A stretch of 64,000 bases of DNA. Source: Echinometra lucunter. Its lineage: Eukaryota; Echinodermata; Echinoidea; Camarodonta; Echinometridae. A program made the translations under genes and the position numbers. Shown here piece by piece: positions 23,311-33,021 of this stretch; position 1 is the stretch's first letter; each line of letters opens with the position of its first letter. The notes beneath the pieces are model-generated. The model was not told the DNA's origin. It saw nothing but the letters and a program-made list of their open reading frames with translations, and searched no databases. The stretch is taken from contig CM057171.1 of NCBI GenBank assembly GCA_029962745.1, positions 19,555,034-19,619,033 of the forward strand, given 5' to 3'.

Positions 23311-26300
23311 AAGAAGAAGAAGAAGAAGAAAAATAGAAATAGTCTGTGCTGTAAAATATATTATGTAAAATAAACATCCTACATGTATGTAAAATTTCCA
23401 TGTATGTTTGAGAGACAGATGAGAGAATGAATTGAATGCAATGGAATTGAACTGGAAGAGATAAGCATGGAAGGGATTAGATTTGACTGGATGAAATAAA
23501 AAAAAAAAAGGCTTGTTTTCATCAGGTTGAATTCACTTCAGGAGTATTGATCGAAATGAATTAAATGAATCTGTGGAAGCAAACACGTTGCAGATTTCAA
23601 CTGTAGTATTGTTAAAGTGTAAAACGACAAGGGGGGGGGGGTGTTGTTTTTATTGTCATATGCTGGAAATCATATTCATTTTCATAGAAAATTGAAAATC
23701 TTTTACTGTATTGTTTTGTTTTGTACATGTAGGTACATTAATTCGCATGATTATTTCTATGTACAAAAAAGAAGAGAAGTAAAAGAAGTAAGACAAATTA
23801 AAATGAAACTGGATTACATACGATTTGATTAGATTTGTTAGGATTGCACTGCATAGACTGTAGACATTATGAACATGACGGACAAAGAAAGCGGACAAAA
23901 TAAACAACCCCTCATTCTACCCTTCACAGTGGTTCTGGTAGTCAAAAGAACATCCCTTCACTGCTATTGTCTAAAATATGATATGGAACAGGTGTCACAT
24001 GCATATTCACCTGGAACTACATGATTAAACACAATAGCTGTGAAGGGATGTTGTTTTGACTACCAGAACCATTGTGAAGGGTACAATGAGAGGTTGTTTA
24101 TTTTGTCCGCTTTCTTTGTCCGCCATGTTCATAGTGAGAGGATGCAATGAGAATGAAAATTGGCTTGTTTTATTCCAGCTTGCTGAACAACTTGCAGAAG
24201 CAAATATCAACCTGGAACCTGAAGAAGAACCACCAAAAGAGGAAGAAAAAGGTAAATATGTGATTGATGTCAGCACATGAGCTTCCTTAATTAAATGGAA
24301 TCATTCGGACTATCAACTGAGTTTAAATGATGAAAATAGAAATTATCCATGATTGTTGCAACTTTTAATAAGAATATCATTTTATCATCAATATGCTCTA
24401 TAGCAATCTGTCCTAGTAAAATGAATTCTCAAAACATAGTACATGCAAGAAAGTTAGTCAACAGATAGCATTTCATAGTTGAGCAGAAAGTTTTCAGATT
24501 TAATACTCAATTTTGTTTTCTACTTCAGCATAGAGAAATGAGAACTATGTCAACCAGTTTGTTGACACGTTCACCTCTAGGATTGGAGATTGGACGTTGG
24601 TATAACTTCATGAGTTCTTACCTCAAATTATTTTGAATTAATTTAGTTTAATTAAATTAAAGTAATTCTATTTCATCGAAATGATTTAACTCGGGCTATT
24701 CTTACATGCTCATCTGTAGATCCCAATGACACAGATCGTCTGTCTGTGGCTACTGATGACGAGGCCATTGAACAAGAAATCAAGAAGCAGAGTAAGGCAG
24801 AAAAAGGTGCCAAGAAGAGCAAGAAACAGCTAGCCAAAGAGAAGGCTGCTCTCAAGGAAGCTAGAAGACAAGAAAAACAGGTCTGTGTCACAAATAACTT
24901 TGACCTTTTCAACAGTAAGCCTGAGATAACTTAGGCTAGGATCTATGGCATTCGCATGGTATACTGATATCAAATTGTGTTCGAAAGGTTAAAACTATTG
25001 AATTTTTGTTGATAATTTGGAGGCCTTGTGTAAGAAATATATTGCCTCATAGTCTTAACTACATTAAAACTTTTTGGAACCAAGTCCACTGACTTCTAGA
25101 ATTCCTATTGCCGATCTATTCTCTTCATCCTATGAAAATTATTTCTCTTTTGGAACTAAATGGGCGAACATACTTCAATTTCAAGTTCATTATTCATTAT
25201 ACAATGTACTTGTATTCATTACATTATTTTATGTACTTCTATTTATGTAAAGTCACATGGATTGGAAAAGAAGACCTTTGGGTTATAGTTATTAAGTTAA
25301 TCTCTTTCTTTTCCCGGCATCCATGTGACTCTCCTTATATTCTACTATTGTTTGTATTTGTTTTTTTTAGTTTCTTGATTCTGCCGAATAAAATAATAAT
25401 AATAATAATGATGTGTTCAGTTCCAATAAAAGCATATATACATATACGTCATTTCCTTATGGTCTAATATTAGATATGCAGGTATTTATCCCTGGAATTT
25501 GGGGTGCCATAGAAGGCGAAAGCGGTTTTGTAAAAACAGTGTATGAATAAGTCGATTAGTGGATTAAGTTACACCAGTATTAAATAAATCCACCTACATA
25601 AATATGAGCCATTAATTTCTTTTTCTGTTTATTTAGAAAAATTAGTAAATGAATTTGAAGGCACATTGTTGAATTTTTCTTTCCGTTATCAATTTGTTGT
25701 TGTCTATATCTTTTTACACTTCAGCGGAGAGAAGAAGAAAAGAAAGCACTGGCAGAGAAGAAGAAGGCGGCCGAGGAAGCCAAGAGGAAACAAGAATATG
25801 AAGAAAGGAGAAAGAAAATGGTTAGTACATTTCATATCTTGTAGACACTTACCATTATGTTTTCGTTATCACTGTTGAATGTTTCAGGAGAAGCTTGAGT
25901 TCTGGAAAAGTTGGAAATACTTTTCTTTTGGAGCTATCTTCTAAATATTATGTCAATTTGGAAAAATACTGTACTAGAAATTCCCTGCAAAAGATTGCTC
26001 TTCAAATACCCTCATACTGGAAATATGACAACCAAAAGAAAAAAGGAAAAAGGTAGGGCCAATTGTTCATGCCACCTGTGCTTGTTGTAACAGACAAAAC
26101 ATTTCAGTCAAACTCGTTGTAGCAACCACCTTTAAAAAAAGACCAATTTTGTTTCCCATGAATAGTGTTTTTTATACTGAAACACTCATTAAAAAAACCT
26201 GTCTATATAGACCTGCTGCATATAAAAAAATGGATTTTTTGTCTTCCGAGGGTTTGCTTTTCATGCAGGTTTCATAGTATTATACTTCTGTTATGCTTGT

Positions 26301-29300
26301 ATGTCTTTTTATTACATCTTAATACCATTTATTTACACACAAACTTTTGCCCTGGTGGCCTACAAGGTGGTTCACATTGTGATGTATGAACGAGGTATTA
26401 CCACTCATTGGTTTGGTTGTTCATTTGTAGGAGATTGAGGAGCAGCTTCGGGAGGCGGAAGAGGAGGCCAGAAGAGCAGAGGAGGAGGAAGAAGAAGCAA
26501 GACAGATGCTTCAGGAATCCAGGAGAGCAGCCAGGGATGAACGAGAGAGGAAGAGGAAAGAGGAGATGGAGAGGAAGAGACAAGAGAGGGAACGTCAGCG
26601 AGAAGAACGAAGGAAAATGGTCAGTATAGGTGGTTTGTTGTCTCGCCCACCGGAGGTGAAGGCGAGACTAAGGGATCCAAATGTCGTCCGTCCGTCGTCC
26701 GTCCGTCCGTCCGTCACAAACGTTATGAAAGATAACTTGGCAACCGTGACTCACTTTTCAACCAAACTTGGGTTGTAGATGCACTAAGGGGACCTGCATG
26801 TTATGGTCCAGTCAGAGGTCACATGGTAAGGTCAAAGGTCATTTCAGGTCAAACGTTAAAGTTTACGTGCAAGACTCTCTTATGACACAAAACTCTGCAA
26901 CCGTGACTCACTTTTCAACCAAACTTGGGTTGTAGATGCCCTAAGCGGACCTGCATGTTATGCTCTAGTCAGAGGTCACATGGTAAGGTCAAAGGTCATT
27001 TTAGGTCAAACGTTAAAATTTACGTGCAAGACTCTCTTATGACACAAAACTCTGCAACTGTGTGACACTGTTCAATCAAACTTGGGTTGTAGATGCACTA
27101 AGGGGACCTGCATCTTATTGTCCAGTCAGAGGTCACATGGTAAGGTCAAAGGTCATTTCAGGTCAAATGTTAAAGTTGACGTGCAAGACTCTCTTATCAC
27201 ACATAACTTTGCAACCGTGACTCACTTTTCAACCAAACTTGGGTTGTAGATGCACTGAGGGGACCTGCATGTTATGGTCCAGTCAGAGGTCACATGGTAA
27301 GGTCAAAGGTCATTTCAGGTCAAACGTTGAAGTTTACGTGCAAGACTCTCTTATGACTCAAAACTCTGCAACCGTGTGACACTTATCTATCAAACTTGGG
27401 TTGTCGATGCACTAAGGGGACCTGCATGTTATGGTCCAGTCATAGGTCACATGGTAAGGTCAAAGGTCATTTCAGGTCAAACATTAAAGTTTACGTGCAA
27501 GACTCTCTTATGACACAAAACTCTGCAACCGTGTGACACTTATCTATCAAACTTGGGTTGTAGATGCACTAAGGGGACCTGCATGTTATGGTCCAGTCAG
27601 AGGTCACATGGTCAGGTCAAAGGTCATTACAGGTCAAACGTTGAACGGTTAAAGTTTACGTGCAAGACTCTCTTATCACACAAAACTTTGCAACCGTGTC
27701 ACACTTTTCAGTCAAACTTGGGTTGCAGATCACTAAGGGGAAGTGCATGTTATCATTCTGTTGGACTTCACATGATAAGGTGAAAGGTCATTGGAGGTCA
27801 TATGTTACAGATGTTTTCAAATTCTTGAATTTGCTTTTCCTCTGTCATTTCTTGTAGTAGTATTGGAGGTCACATGGTAGGTCAAAGATCATTTTATTTC
27901 AAACGATAAAGTTTACCTGCAAGACTCTCTTATGACACATAACTTGGCACATGTTGCTGCAATATCAACCAAATATGGGTGATCGATGCACTAGGGGTAC
28001 ATTCATGCTATTGTGCCAAGTTTACCTGCAAGACTCTCTTATGACATCAAACTTGGTTAGGGATGTACTTGGGGAAACTTTTGTGTTATTTAGTCACGGG
28101 TGGGCGAGACACAATCTTGCTATTGGCTTGTTTGTTTATTTGTTTAAAGGTTGCTCAGTCAGGGCCTTGCTTCATAAAGTGCATATACCCTGTAAACAGT
28201 GTTCCCTAACTCACAGTGTTATGCGACAATGCTGTTATACAGCTCACTCCAAGATCCTTATGCAATAAAATGATTTTCTGTGCAAAGTCATGTGTGATTC
28301 ACTTTTTAGACTGTCTCACTTTTCTTCTCTAAAAAATGTGCAATAGTCCTATCCCACAAGTTTAAAGTAAATGGTGGGCAGCAGTAAGCATAGGGTTATT
28401 GTGCCCTTATACTATGAACTACATGTATGTAAAATTATGCATGACTTTACAAATGATTTGAATATAAAGTGTCAAATTGGATGCCCCAAATTTTTCCTGA
28501 GGTTTTAGAAAGTGTGACTGCATTTCCCCATAATCTCAATTAAATCATGGCAAGAAAATATACTTCACAATGGAAATGTTTGTAAACAATAGTTATGTTC
28601 ACTTCTGTCTGCTTATTTTACCTCAATAGCCGATGCGATTTCTAATGATTGAGAATCCCATTTGGCTTGTCATTCGAAAAAGTCATTTATAAATTTACAA
28701 ATAGCTTTATGAAACACTTCCCCAGTGCATGGAGACACATCTTATCATCAAAGTTATTTTTTTGATCATACAGGAGGAGGCTGCCAGACAAAGAGAACGT
28801 GAGATGGCCGAGCGCTTGGCAGATGCTGCGGAGAGGAGACGCTTGAGAGAGGAGGCTGAATGGGAGGCCGAGGAAAGAGAGAGAGAGGAACGAGAGAGGC
28901 GAGAACAAGAAGAGGAGGAAGAACAGAGAAGGATGGAGGAGGAAGAAGAAAGGATCAGAGAGTTGGAAAGACAGGTAAGAACAAGTCCTGCTATTTTAGT
29001 GAAATTTTACTTATAAAGGACAAAGGAAGAAAATTGTTTTGTAAATTTCAAGCAAAACTTTAAGAACTAGAGGAAGCATTGAGTGATTCGTTAGGGTGTA
29101 ACAACTCTGACTTAGCCATTATTCTGTAATACTTTACATTGCATTTTCATCTTTTAATGACCTTTGTAAATAAATTTTGACAAAGTTCTACCATACTGTA
29201 TCCAAACATTTGGAAAATGCATTCCCACTGTTTATACTGGAAATCTTCTAGCTGTGTAGGTGTCAAGCTAAAGTTCACACAATTTTTATGAATCAATAGA

Positions 29301-31906
29301 TGTGTGCAGCAGGTAGAAAATAGTTTTTCTCCCACGGGAGCTATTCTCTGGAAAAATTTGCTGCCGTGGACAACTTAAGAGGAGCTTTTTCTGGGCCCAA
29401 GGGCCTATGTTGAATTTTAATTGCTGATGTCCCTATTTTCTCCTTGAGAGTATGCATAATTGAGTATCGGTATGATGCGTTAATGTGTGTGTTGTTAGAA
29501 GAAATGTTATTTCTGCTGCTCCTAGATCACGATTCACAAATTTACTGCTTATTTTCAGAGCTGAGGTGAGGTCGCCCCAAAGAATTGGGTTTTAAGGAAA
29601 TTAGGGAGCTATTTGAGCTCCACCAAGGGCGAAATCACCCATCACCCCAGGGAATTTTTTTACCCTGGTGTGCAGAATGTATATTGCTAAGAGTTTGGAT
29701 ATTTTTGTTTTTGAAGGCTGAACAGGAGGCATTGGAGAGGCTGTCTCGGGAGAGAAGGGAAGCAGAGGAAAGAAGGAGACAAGCTAGAGAAGAAGCAGAG
29801 AGACAGAAAGAGGAAGACGAGCTAAGAATGTAAGCTTCACAAATGTGATCTATTCATTTTCTTAATTGTATGAGATCTTTCCTGTGGTCCTCAGTTTAAT
29901 AGATATCTCACGCTGCTCAGATACTATTATTGCGAATGATTACAATTTTCATGAAAAGACATTCTTTTGAAAACAAAAGTTCAGTGTTTTGTCAGAATAG
30001 TATTTCTTGTGACGATTTGAGGATTTGTGAGCCAGTTGATCAAAAGATGTCCATGTAGATATTCTTAAACATATTTATATTTCTAACACACTTCACTCAG
30101 TTTCACTCTCTGTTTCACTCTACTCAAACGATATAATTGCTAACGACAGCAATTTTCATGGCAAGACATTTTGTTAGTAACTAAAATGCAGTGTTTTATC
30201 AGAATAGTAAGTTTTGTGGCAATTTGAGGATTTGTAACTAGTTGATCACAAGATGTCCATGTAGATATTCTTAAACTCATTTATATTTCTAACACACTTC
30301 ACTCAGTTTCAAATTTTCCTTTCATGGTGGTTTCACTTTTGCAGGAAAGAGGAACTGAAGAGATTGGCAGAGGAAGAAGAGAAGGAGAGACAGCGTCAGA
30401 TACTGGCAGAGAAGAAGAGACAGGAAGAACTGGAGAAAATAAGAAAAGTGAGTACTAGTATCTTCATTATTTTTACAAACTGGTGAATCCGCACACGTCT
30501 GCAGAAACGCGCGTTGGAGAACAACAATTTTCCGAACCGTCTAATCGTGTTTGAATGGGCAGTGCTTCCTCATTCTGTATTAATGTGTATGGTAATATAC
30601 ACCATTTTAAAATTAAAGTCATAAGCTTTCTTTTAATGTATATATCGCTACTTGAAATTATGCAAAGAGAGCAAAATCTGTTATCCAAGAACACCTAAAT
30701 CTGTAAATACGTTTCCCTCCAGTTCATGTTTTGCGCACCGCGTACTGATTCGTCAGGTCAAAAACAACAACAATATGATACTCTATCAATAAGTCAGTTT
30801 TCATCTGGTTAGTTTCTAGTCATCCTCATGAAAACAGTATGAACATATACATGAAAGTGCGGAGAACAACACTATTCTTTGTCATGAATATGATGTCTGG
30901 CGGTTTTAAGAACCTTGAGTTAAGACTTTCTTTCCTCTCCATGCAAAACACAGTCAAATCATAAACTGAGGTAATTCTATGAGGAAATATGTCATGAATG
31001 GTTCGTCCAACATTTTGGGTATCAAATGAATCATGATTTTATATCTAATTTTTTAGATTATCATGCAAAATTTAACATACCGCACACACACATGCATAAG
31101 AAGAAACCTTTATCAAGAAGTTACATGTAAGCATTTAGCTTCCAAATATATCTTGATAAAGATAATTAATGAAACATGTACTCATGTCACACTATGGATA
31201 AGTTCTGATGACCTCAAAGAGACTTCCTTTCAAAATGCTGAACGTGCTGAATCAAACTTGAACAATAAAAATGTGTTCTAAGATTAAGATACATACTTTA
31301 GGGATTCTGTTTTCTAGGCTTTTGCATCTCTGCATTAGGCTTTTTCAGGCTTTTAGTTGTACAGGGGGCTTCAGCATTTCAGGGACTCTTGTCAGATTCC
31401 GTAGTTAAAACCAGGTGGCTTCCGTAACATGCATGTGTTAAAAAGCTACTGTATAATACAATGTACAGTATTTGTACATGGTAATAGATGGAGCTTTGAA
31501 ATTTGTGACATTAAAATCATGTCCATATTATTGATGATTTGAAATTGGCATTTGTTTATATTTTTTATTGATTTTTTTAAAGATTCAAGCGATGGAAGAG
31601 GAGGCTCGAGCCCGCGTTCAGAAGAAACTGGAGAGCCGCCGCCTGTGGGCACTGAGACGTCGTGAGAAAAACAACGAACAGCGCAGCCATCTAAACGGCA
31701 TGCGCTCTACCCAGGGTATGACACGCCCTTGGGTCTTCAGTTACTATGTTCTGTGGCCACGTGAGACCTATGAGCGGAGACTGCCATCCAAAGACAAGAA
31801 AAAGGGGTTCAGACCACGCCCCAAGCCTCCTGCAGCACCGCCTCCAGCAGGGGCAGGAAACGCCACAGGATCTGTCGCCGGTCAAGTCACCACAAGTTCT
31901 GGATAA
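10839..31906 (+). CDS. KIAA2012: KIAA2012-like charged coiled-coil protein, 19 coding exons
   Basis: The spliced frame is continuous through 19 exons: 10839-10925, 11560-12138, 12804-12955, 13563-13916, 14332-14663, 15343-15551, 17756-18004, 19349-19472, 21278-21334, 21707-22008, 22911-23081, 24179-24251, 24720-24880, 25725-25820, 26431-26619, 28774-28974, 29717-29829, 30345-30447, 31583-31906. They total 3876 nt, or 1291 residues plus TAA, and every junction has GT-AG and matching phase. The ATG follows an in-frame TAG at 10812. The N-terminal third includes LPKTLTTRKGALMIF, which I associate from memory with vertebrate KIAA2012; the length and the Glu/Arg-rich C-terminal half also fit. Residues about 820-1200 are nearly uninterrupted E/K/R/Q helix. 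No signal peptide or membrane segment is seen. The function is unknown; the composition suggests a cytoskeletal or ciliary scaffold, which is inference only. The exon structure is much surer than the family name. Confidence 0.85.
10963..11357. mobile_element. Harbinger-like MITE in gene 1 intron 1
   Basis: The ends are AGTCCAGCGCACACCTTA and its complement with few changes (ending AAGGTGTGCGCTGGGCT), flanked by TAA at 10960-10962 and 11358-11360. A 3-bp TAA/TTA duplication is characteristic of PIF/Harbinger elements. The interior is rich in GTCGTG/CACGAC inverted phrases and codes for nothing. Confidence 0.75.
13563..19472 (+). CDS. KIAA2012: Gene 1 exons 4-8: low-complexity, probably disordered (residues 273-696)
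   Basis: Exons 13563-13916, 14332-14663, 15343-15551, 17756-18004 and 19349-19472 encode acidic and Ser/Arg/Pro-rich sequence with almost no hydrophobic core. Exon 5 has a run of 8 Glu in PPEEEEEEEEMEDEDVEEEE and then Ser/Arg dipeptides. Exon 6 is Asp/Glu-rich (DEGEEEDDWQSEDLAELG). Exon 7 is TP/RS-rich. The phases are 1-nt/2-nt splits that all reconcile: AG|G, G|AC, phase 0, phase 0 and G|GA. Exon 7 is identified by reading frame and GT-AG signals (acceptor at 17754-17755); its coding identity is supported by a 249-nt stop-free fit in phase 0. Confidence 0.8.
15902..17467. mobile_element. 1.5-kb element of 157-bp repeats with TCTCGCCCACC ends, copy A
   Basis: It lies in gene 1 intron 6. It begins GTCTCGCCCACCGG at 15902 and its other end carries the complement, GGGTGGGCGAGAC (about 17434-17446), giving a 13-bp terminal inverted repeat. 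Similarity to copy B continues about 20 bp further, so the true right end may be near 17467. Near the left end is a GTCC/GTCGTCC simple repeat (about 15947-16042), longer here than in copy B. Then come eight units of about 157 bp, the first six very regular and the last two divergent. No open frame of note is present. Confidence 0.8.
16100..17335. repeat. 157-bp tandem array with AGGTCA direct repeats, copy A
   Basis: Each unit carries AGGTCA half-sites in direct orientation with spacers of 7, 1 and 4 bases. The one-base pair (AGGTCAAAGGTCA, a perfect DR1) occurs at 16157, 16314, 16471, 16785 and 16942; changed versions are at 16628, 17106 and 17322. DR1 and DR4 arrangements are known binding layouts for nuclear receptors (RXR/HNF4/PPAR types and TR/LXR types). 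That the array binds such receptors is inference. Confidence 0.8.
18357..19178. mobile_element. piggyBac-like MITE in gene 1 intron 7
   Basis: It is flanked by TTAA on both sides (18353-18356 and 19179-19182), with inverted ends CCCTATATAGCCCGGG and CCCGGGCTATATAGGG. The TTAA target and CCC start match the piggyBac superfamily. Subterminal poly-G and poly-C tracts form 'gggggcctattaggccccc'-type palindromes. It has no transposase, and the 95-codon open frame inside is not a gene. Confidence 0.85.
20097..20572. mobile_element. TTAA-flanked MITE with AGGCATTGGCTAAC ends (intron 8)
   Basis: Inverted ends AGGCATTGGCTAAC and GTTAGCCAATGCCT lie between TTAA at 20093-20096 and TTAA at 20573-20576. 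It is non-coding. It abuts another TTAA-flanked element and shares the middle TTAA with it. Confidence 0.8.
20577..20973. mobile_element. piggyBac-like MITE with CCCATTCGTG ends (intron 8)
   Basis: Inverted ends CCCATTCGTG and CACGAATGGG lie between TTAA at 20573-20576 and TTAA at 20974-20977. It is 397 bp and non-coding. Its left TTAA is also the right TTAA of the preceding element. Confidence 0.83.
21278..24880 (+). CDS. KIAA2012: Gene 1 exons 9-13: Pro-rich to Lys-rich transition (residues 696-950)
   Basis: Exon 9 is a 57-nt micro-exon (21278-21334) encoding GDGGTLQLFGEGVGIVQES. Exon 10 (21707-22008) is strongly Pro-rich (TPQPVIITPKPTPP) and then Lys-rich with VDLSVLQSMVSKKP. Exon 11 (22911-23081) has a basic patch, KAKKGRRGKKGGG, a possible nuclear-localisation or RNA/microtubule-binding patch by composition only. 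Exons 12 (24179-24251) and 13 (24720-24880) begin the charged helix. Junction phases are G|AG, 0, 0, G|AT and 0. A long AAT/AAG microsatellite sits in the intron after exon 11. Confidence 0.83.
23119..23331. repeat. AAT/AAC/AAG triplet microsatellite (intron 11)
   Basis: The tract is about 210 bp. It begins as AAT repeats with AAC and AATT interruptions and switches to a clean AAG run at about 23281-23331. It lies 38 bp downstream of the exon 11 donor. Confidence 0.95.
23878..24133. mobile_element. Foldback MITE in gene 1 intron 11
   Basis: The left arm begins TATGAACATG-A-CGGACAAAG and the right arm ends with the near-complement CTTTGTCCGCCATGTTCATA. The arms (about 23878-23990 and 24020-24133) pair along most of their length. 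No clear target duplication is visible, so the superfamily is unassigned. It ends 45 bp before exon 12. Confidence 0.75.
25725..30447 (+). CDS. KIAA2012: Gene 1 exons 14-18: Glu/Arg coiled coil or single alpha-helix (residues 951-1184)
   Basis: Exons 25725-25820, 26431-26619, 28774-28974, 29717-29829 and 30345-30447 encode an almost pure E/R/K/Q/A sequence (for example ERERKRKEEMERKRQERERQ) with few hydrophobic residues. The dense i to i+4 Glu-Arg/Lys pairing resembles stable single alpha-helices as well as coiled coils, and the scarcity of leucine heptads favours the former in places. Exons 14-16 are whole-codon exons, consistent with growth by exon duplication. Exon 17 ends AT|, completed by G at the start of exon 18. 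Confidence 0.87.
26639..28131. mobile_element. 1.5-kb element of 157-bp repeats, copy B (intron 15)
   Basis: It is nearly identical to the copy at 15902-17467, with the same TGTCTCGCCCACC start and GGTGGGCGAGACA end (about 28099-28111), the same unit order and the same unit-specific variants. The left GTCC/GTCGTCC repeat is much shorter, and the last divergent units differ by small indels. It begins only 19 bp past the exon 15 end (26619), right behind the donor. Perfect DR1 sites fall at 26829, 26986, 27143, 27300, 27457 and 27614. Confidence 0.82.
29935..30330. repeat. Divergent tandem duplication in intron 17
   Basis: Two units of about 180-190 bp (about 29935-30115 and 30135-30325) share phrases such as 'agatgtccatgtagatattc' and 'ctaacacacttcactcagtttca' in the same order. 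Many substitutions separate them, so the duplication is old. The second unit ends just before the exon 18 acceptor. Confidence 0.75.
31583..31906 (+). CDS. KIAA2012: Gene 1 exon 19: C-terminal block and stop (residues 1185-1291)
   Basis: The exon follows an acceptor ending at 31582. It encodes the end of the helix (IQAMEEEARARVQKKLESRR) and then a different, more ordered segment, MTRPWVFSYYVLWPRETYERR, before a Pro/Ala/Gly-rich tail and TAA at 31904-31906. The aromatic-rich WVFSYYVLWP block stands out against the charged helix and is a likely conserved C-terminal motif or docking site. Confidence 0.88.
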   Translation: MQAMEEEARARVQKKLESRRLWALRRREKNNEQRSHLNGMRSTQGMTRPWVFSYYVLWPRETYERRLPSKDKKKGFRPRPKPPAAPPPAGAGNATGSVAGQVTTSSG

Positions 31907-32200
31907 ATTTGAAAAGGCTTTTGATTTCTCGCAATGTTTTATACCTCAAGTCATGATCATTTGTTCAGATCCAGCTTCAGTCAGCTACCAACAATCCTTG
32001 CTGCACCACACCCAGTTATATCTACAAGTGCAATTGGAGCCATTTCAGATCAACTTACTGAGAGTTCCAGTAAAGGTGAAAAAAAGTTTTATTTGTTGTA
32101 GTGCAGTAACTTCAGTCATGATAATTCAAGTCCTGTTCAGACATGACATTTTAACAACCTAAAAATAAAGCCATGCTAAGCATTCTGTCTAAATAAACAA
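31907..32200 (+). terminator. Gene 1 3' untranslated region and candidate poly(A) signals
   Basis: After the TAA at 31904-31906, AATAAA hexamers occur at 32164-32169 and 32192-32197, the first plausible polyadenylation signals. Further AATAAA motifs downstream (for example near 32711) would allow a longer 3' UTR. Which is used cannot be told from sequence. Confidence 0.5.
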
Positions 32201-32942
32201 CAAAAAGAACAACAAAATGACTTAGGGGTTTTTGGAACTAGGTTCTTTGACCATAGGAGACCTACGAGAGGAGACTCCCTTCAAGAAGATGGGATTGAGA
32301 CCTCAATCCAAGCCTCCTTCAGTACTATCCTTGGGGATGTCAGGTTACCGCGAGTTTTTTTAAAGGCCCTGTGCAGTTTTAGTAGCAGTAAGAAGATGGG
32401 CATGGAACTAGATATAGTCTCATATTGTCCATCTTGTATTGCCATACATGGGTGGGATCATAATGTATTTCTTGCACAATTTCTGTTGAAGTTTACTGTA
32501 AATAGAAAGGAAAACAAGATAACATACACATTGATATAGTTGGTATAGATTATTTAAGATTTGCCTTGAATCAGCATGTGCCTTTGTACTTCCTACAATA
32601 TCAGTTACGCCAACAAGACCGGAAACAGAGTGTCAGTAGACCAAACAACAACTGACATGATCATGCCGATTCAAAGCATTGATTTGGAGGTATATTTCTG
32701 TGTTTAAAATTGAATAAATCACACATTCTTACAATAAACTGGGCATTTACAAATCTTCTGCAATGGATGAGCTTTGAGGATTAATGTTGGTTTTGAATGT
32801 GAATACTCCCAGCTACAAGACCACTGTTCTACCATCGAACTATGGTGCTGTTGTCAAATTTTGTGTGAGATTTTAGGAGCTGCTCAGAGTACATCTCACA
32901 GCATATTGTCAAGCATCTGCAGAACAAACTGCAATTAATACA

Positions 32943-33021
32943 TCGTCTGTTTGGGGCCAGAAGGGCATTAAGTCTTTATAATGTGATATGAGTTAACGCC
33001 CTTCTGGCTCTGAACAGACGA
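32943..33021. other. Near-perfect RNA-type hairpin downstream of gene 1
   Basis: Arms 32943-32971 and 32993-33021 pair over about 29 bp around a 21-nt loop. Of the imperfect positions, three would be G-U wobbles if transcribed and one is an A-C mismatch. It may be the core of a small inverted-repeat element or a structured RNA in a long 3' UTR. A miRNA precursor is possible but not established. Confidence 0.55.
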
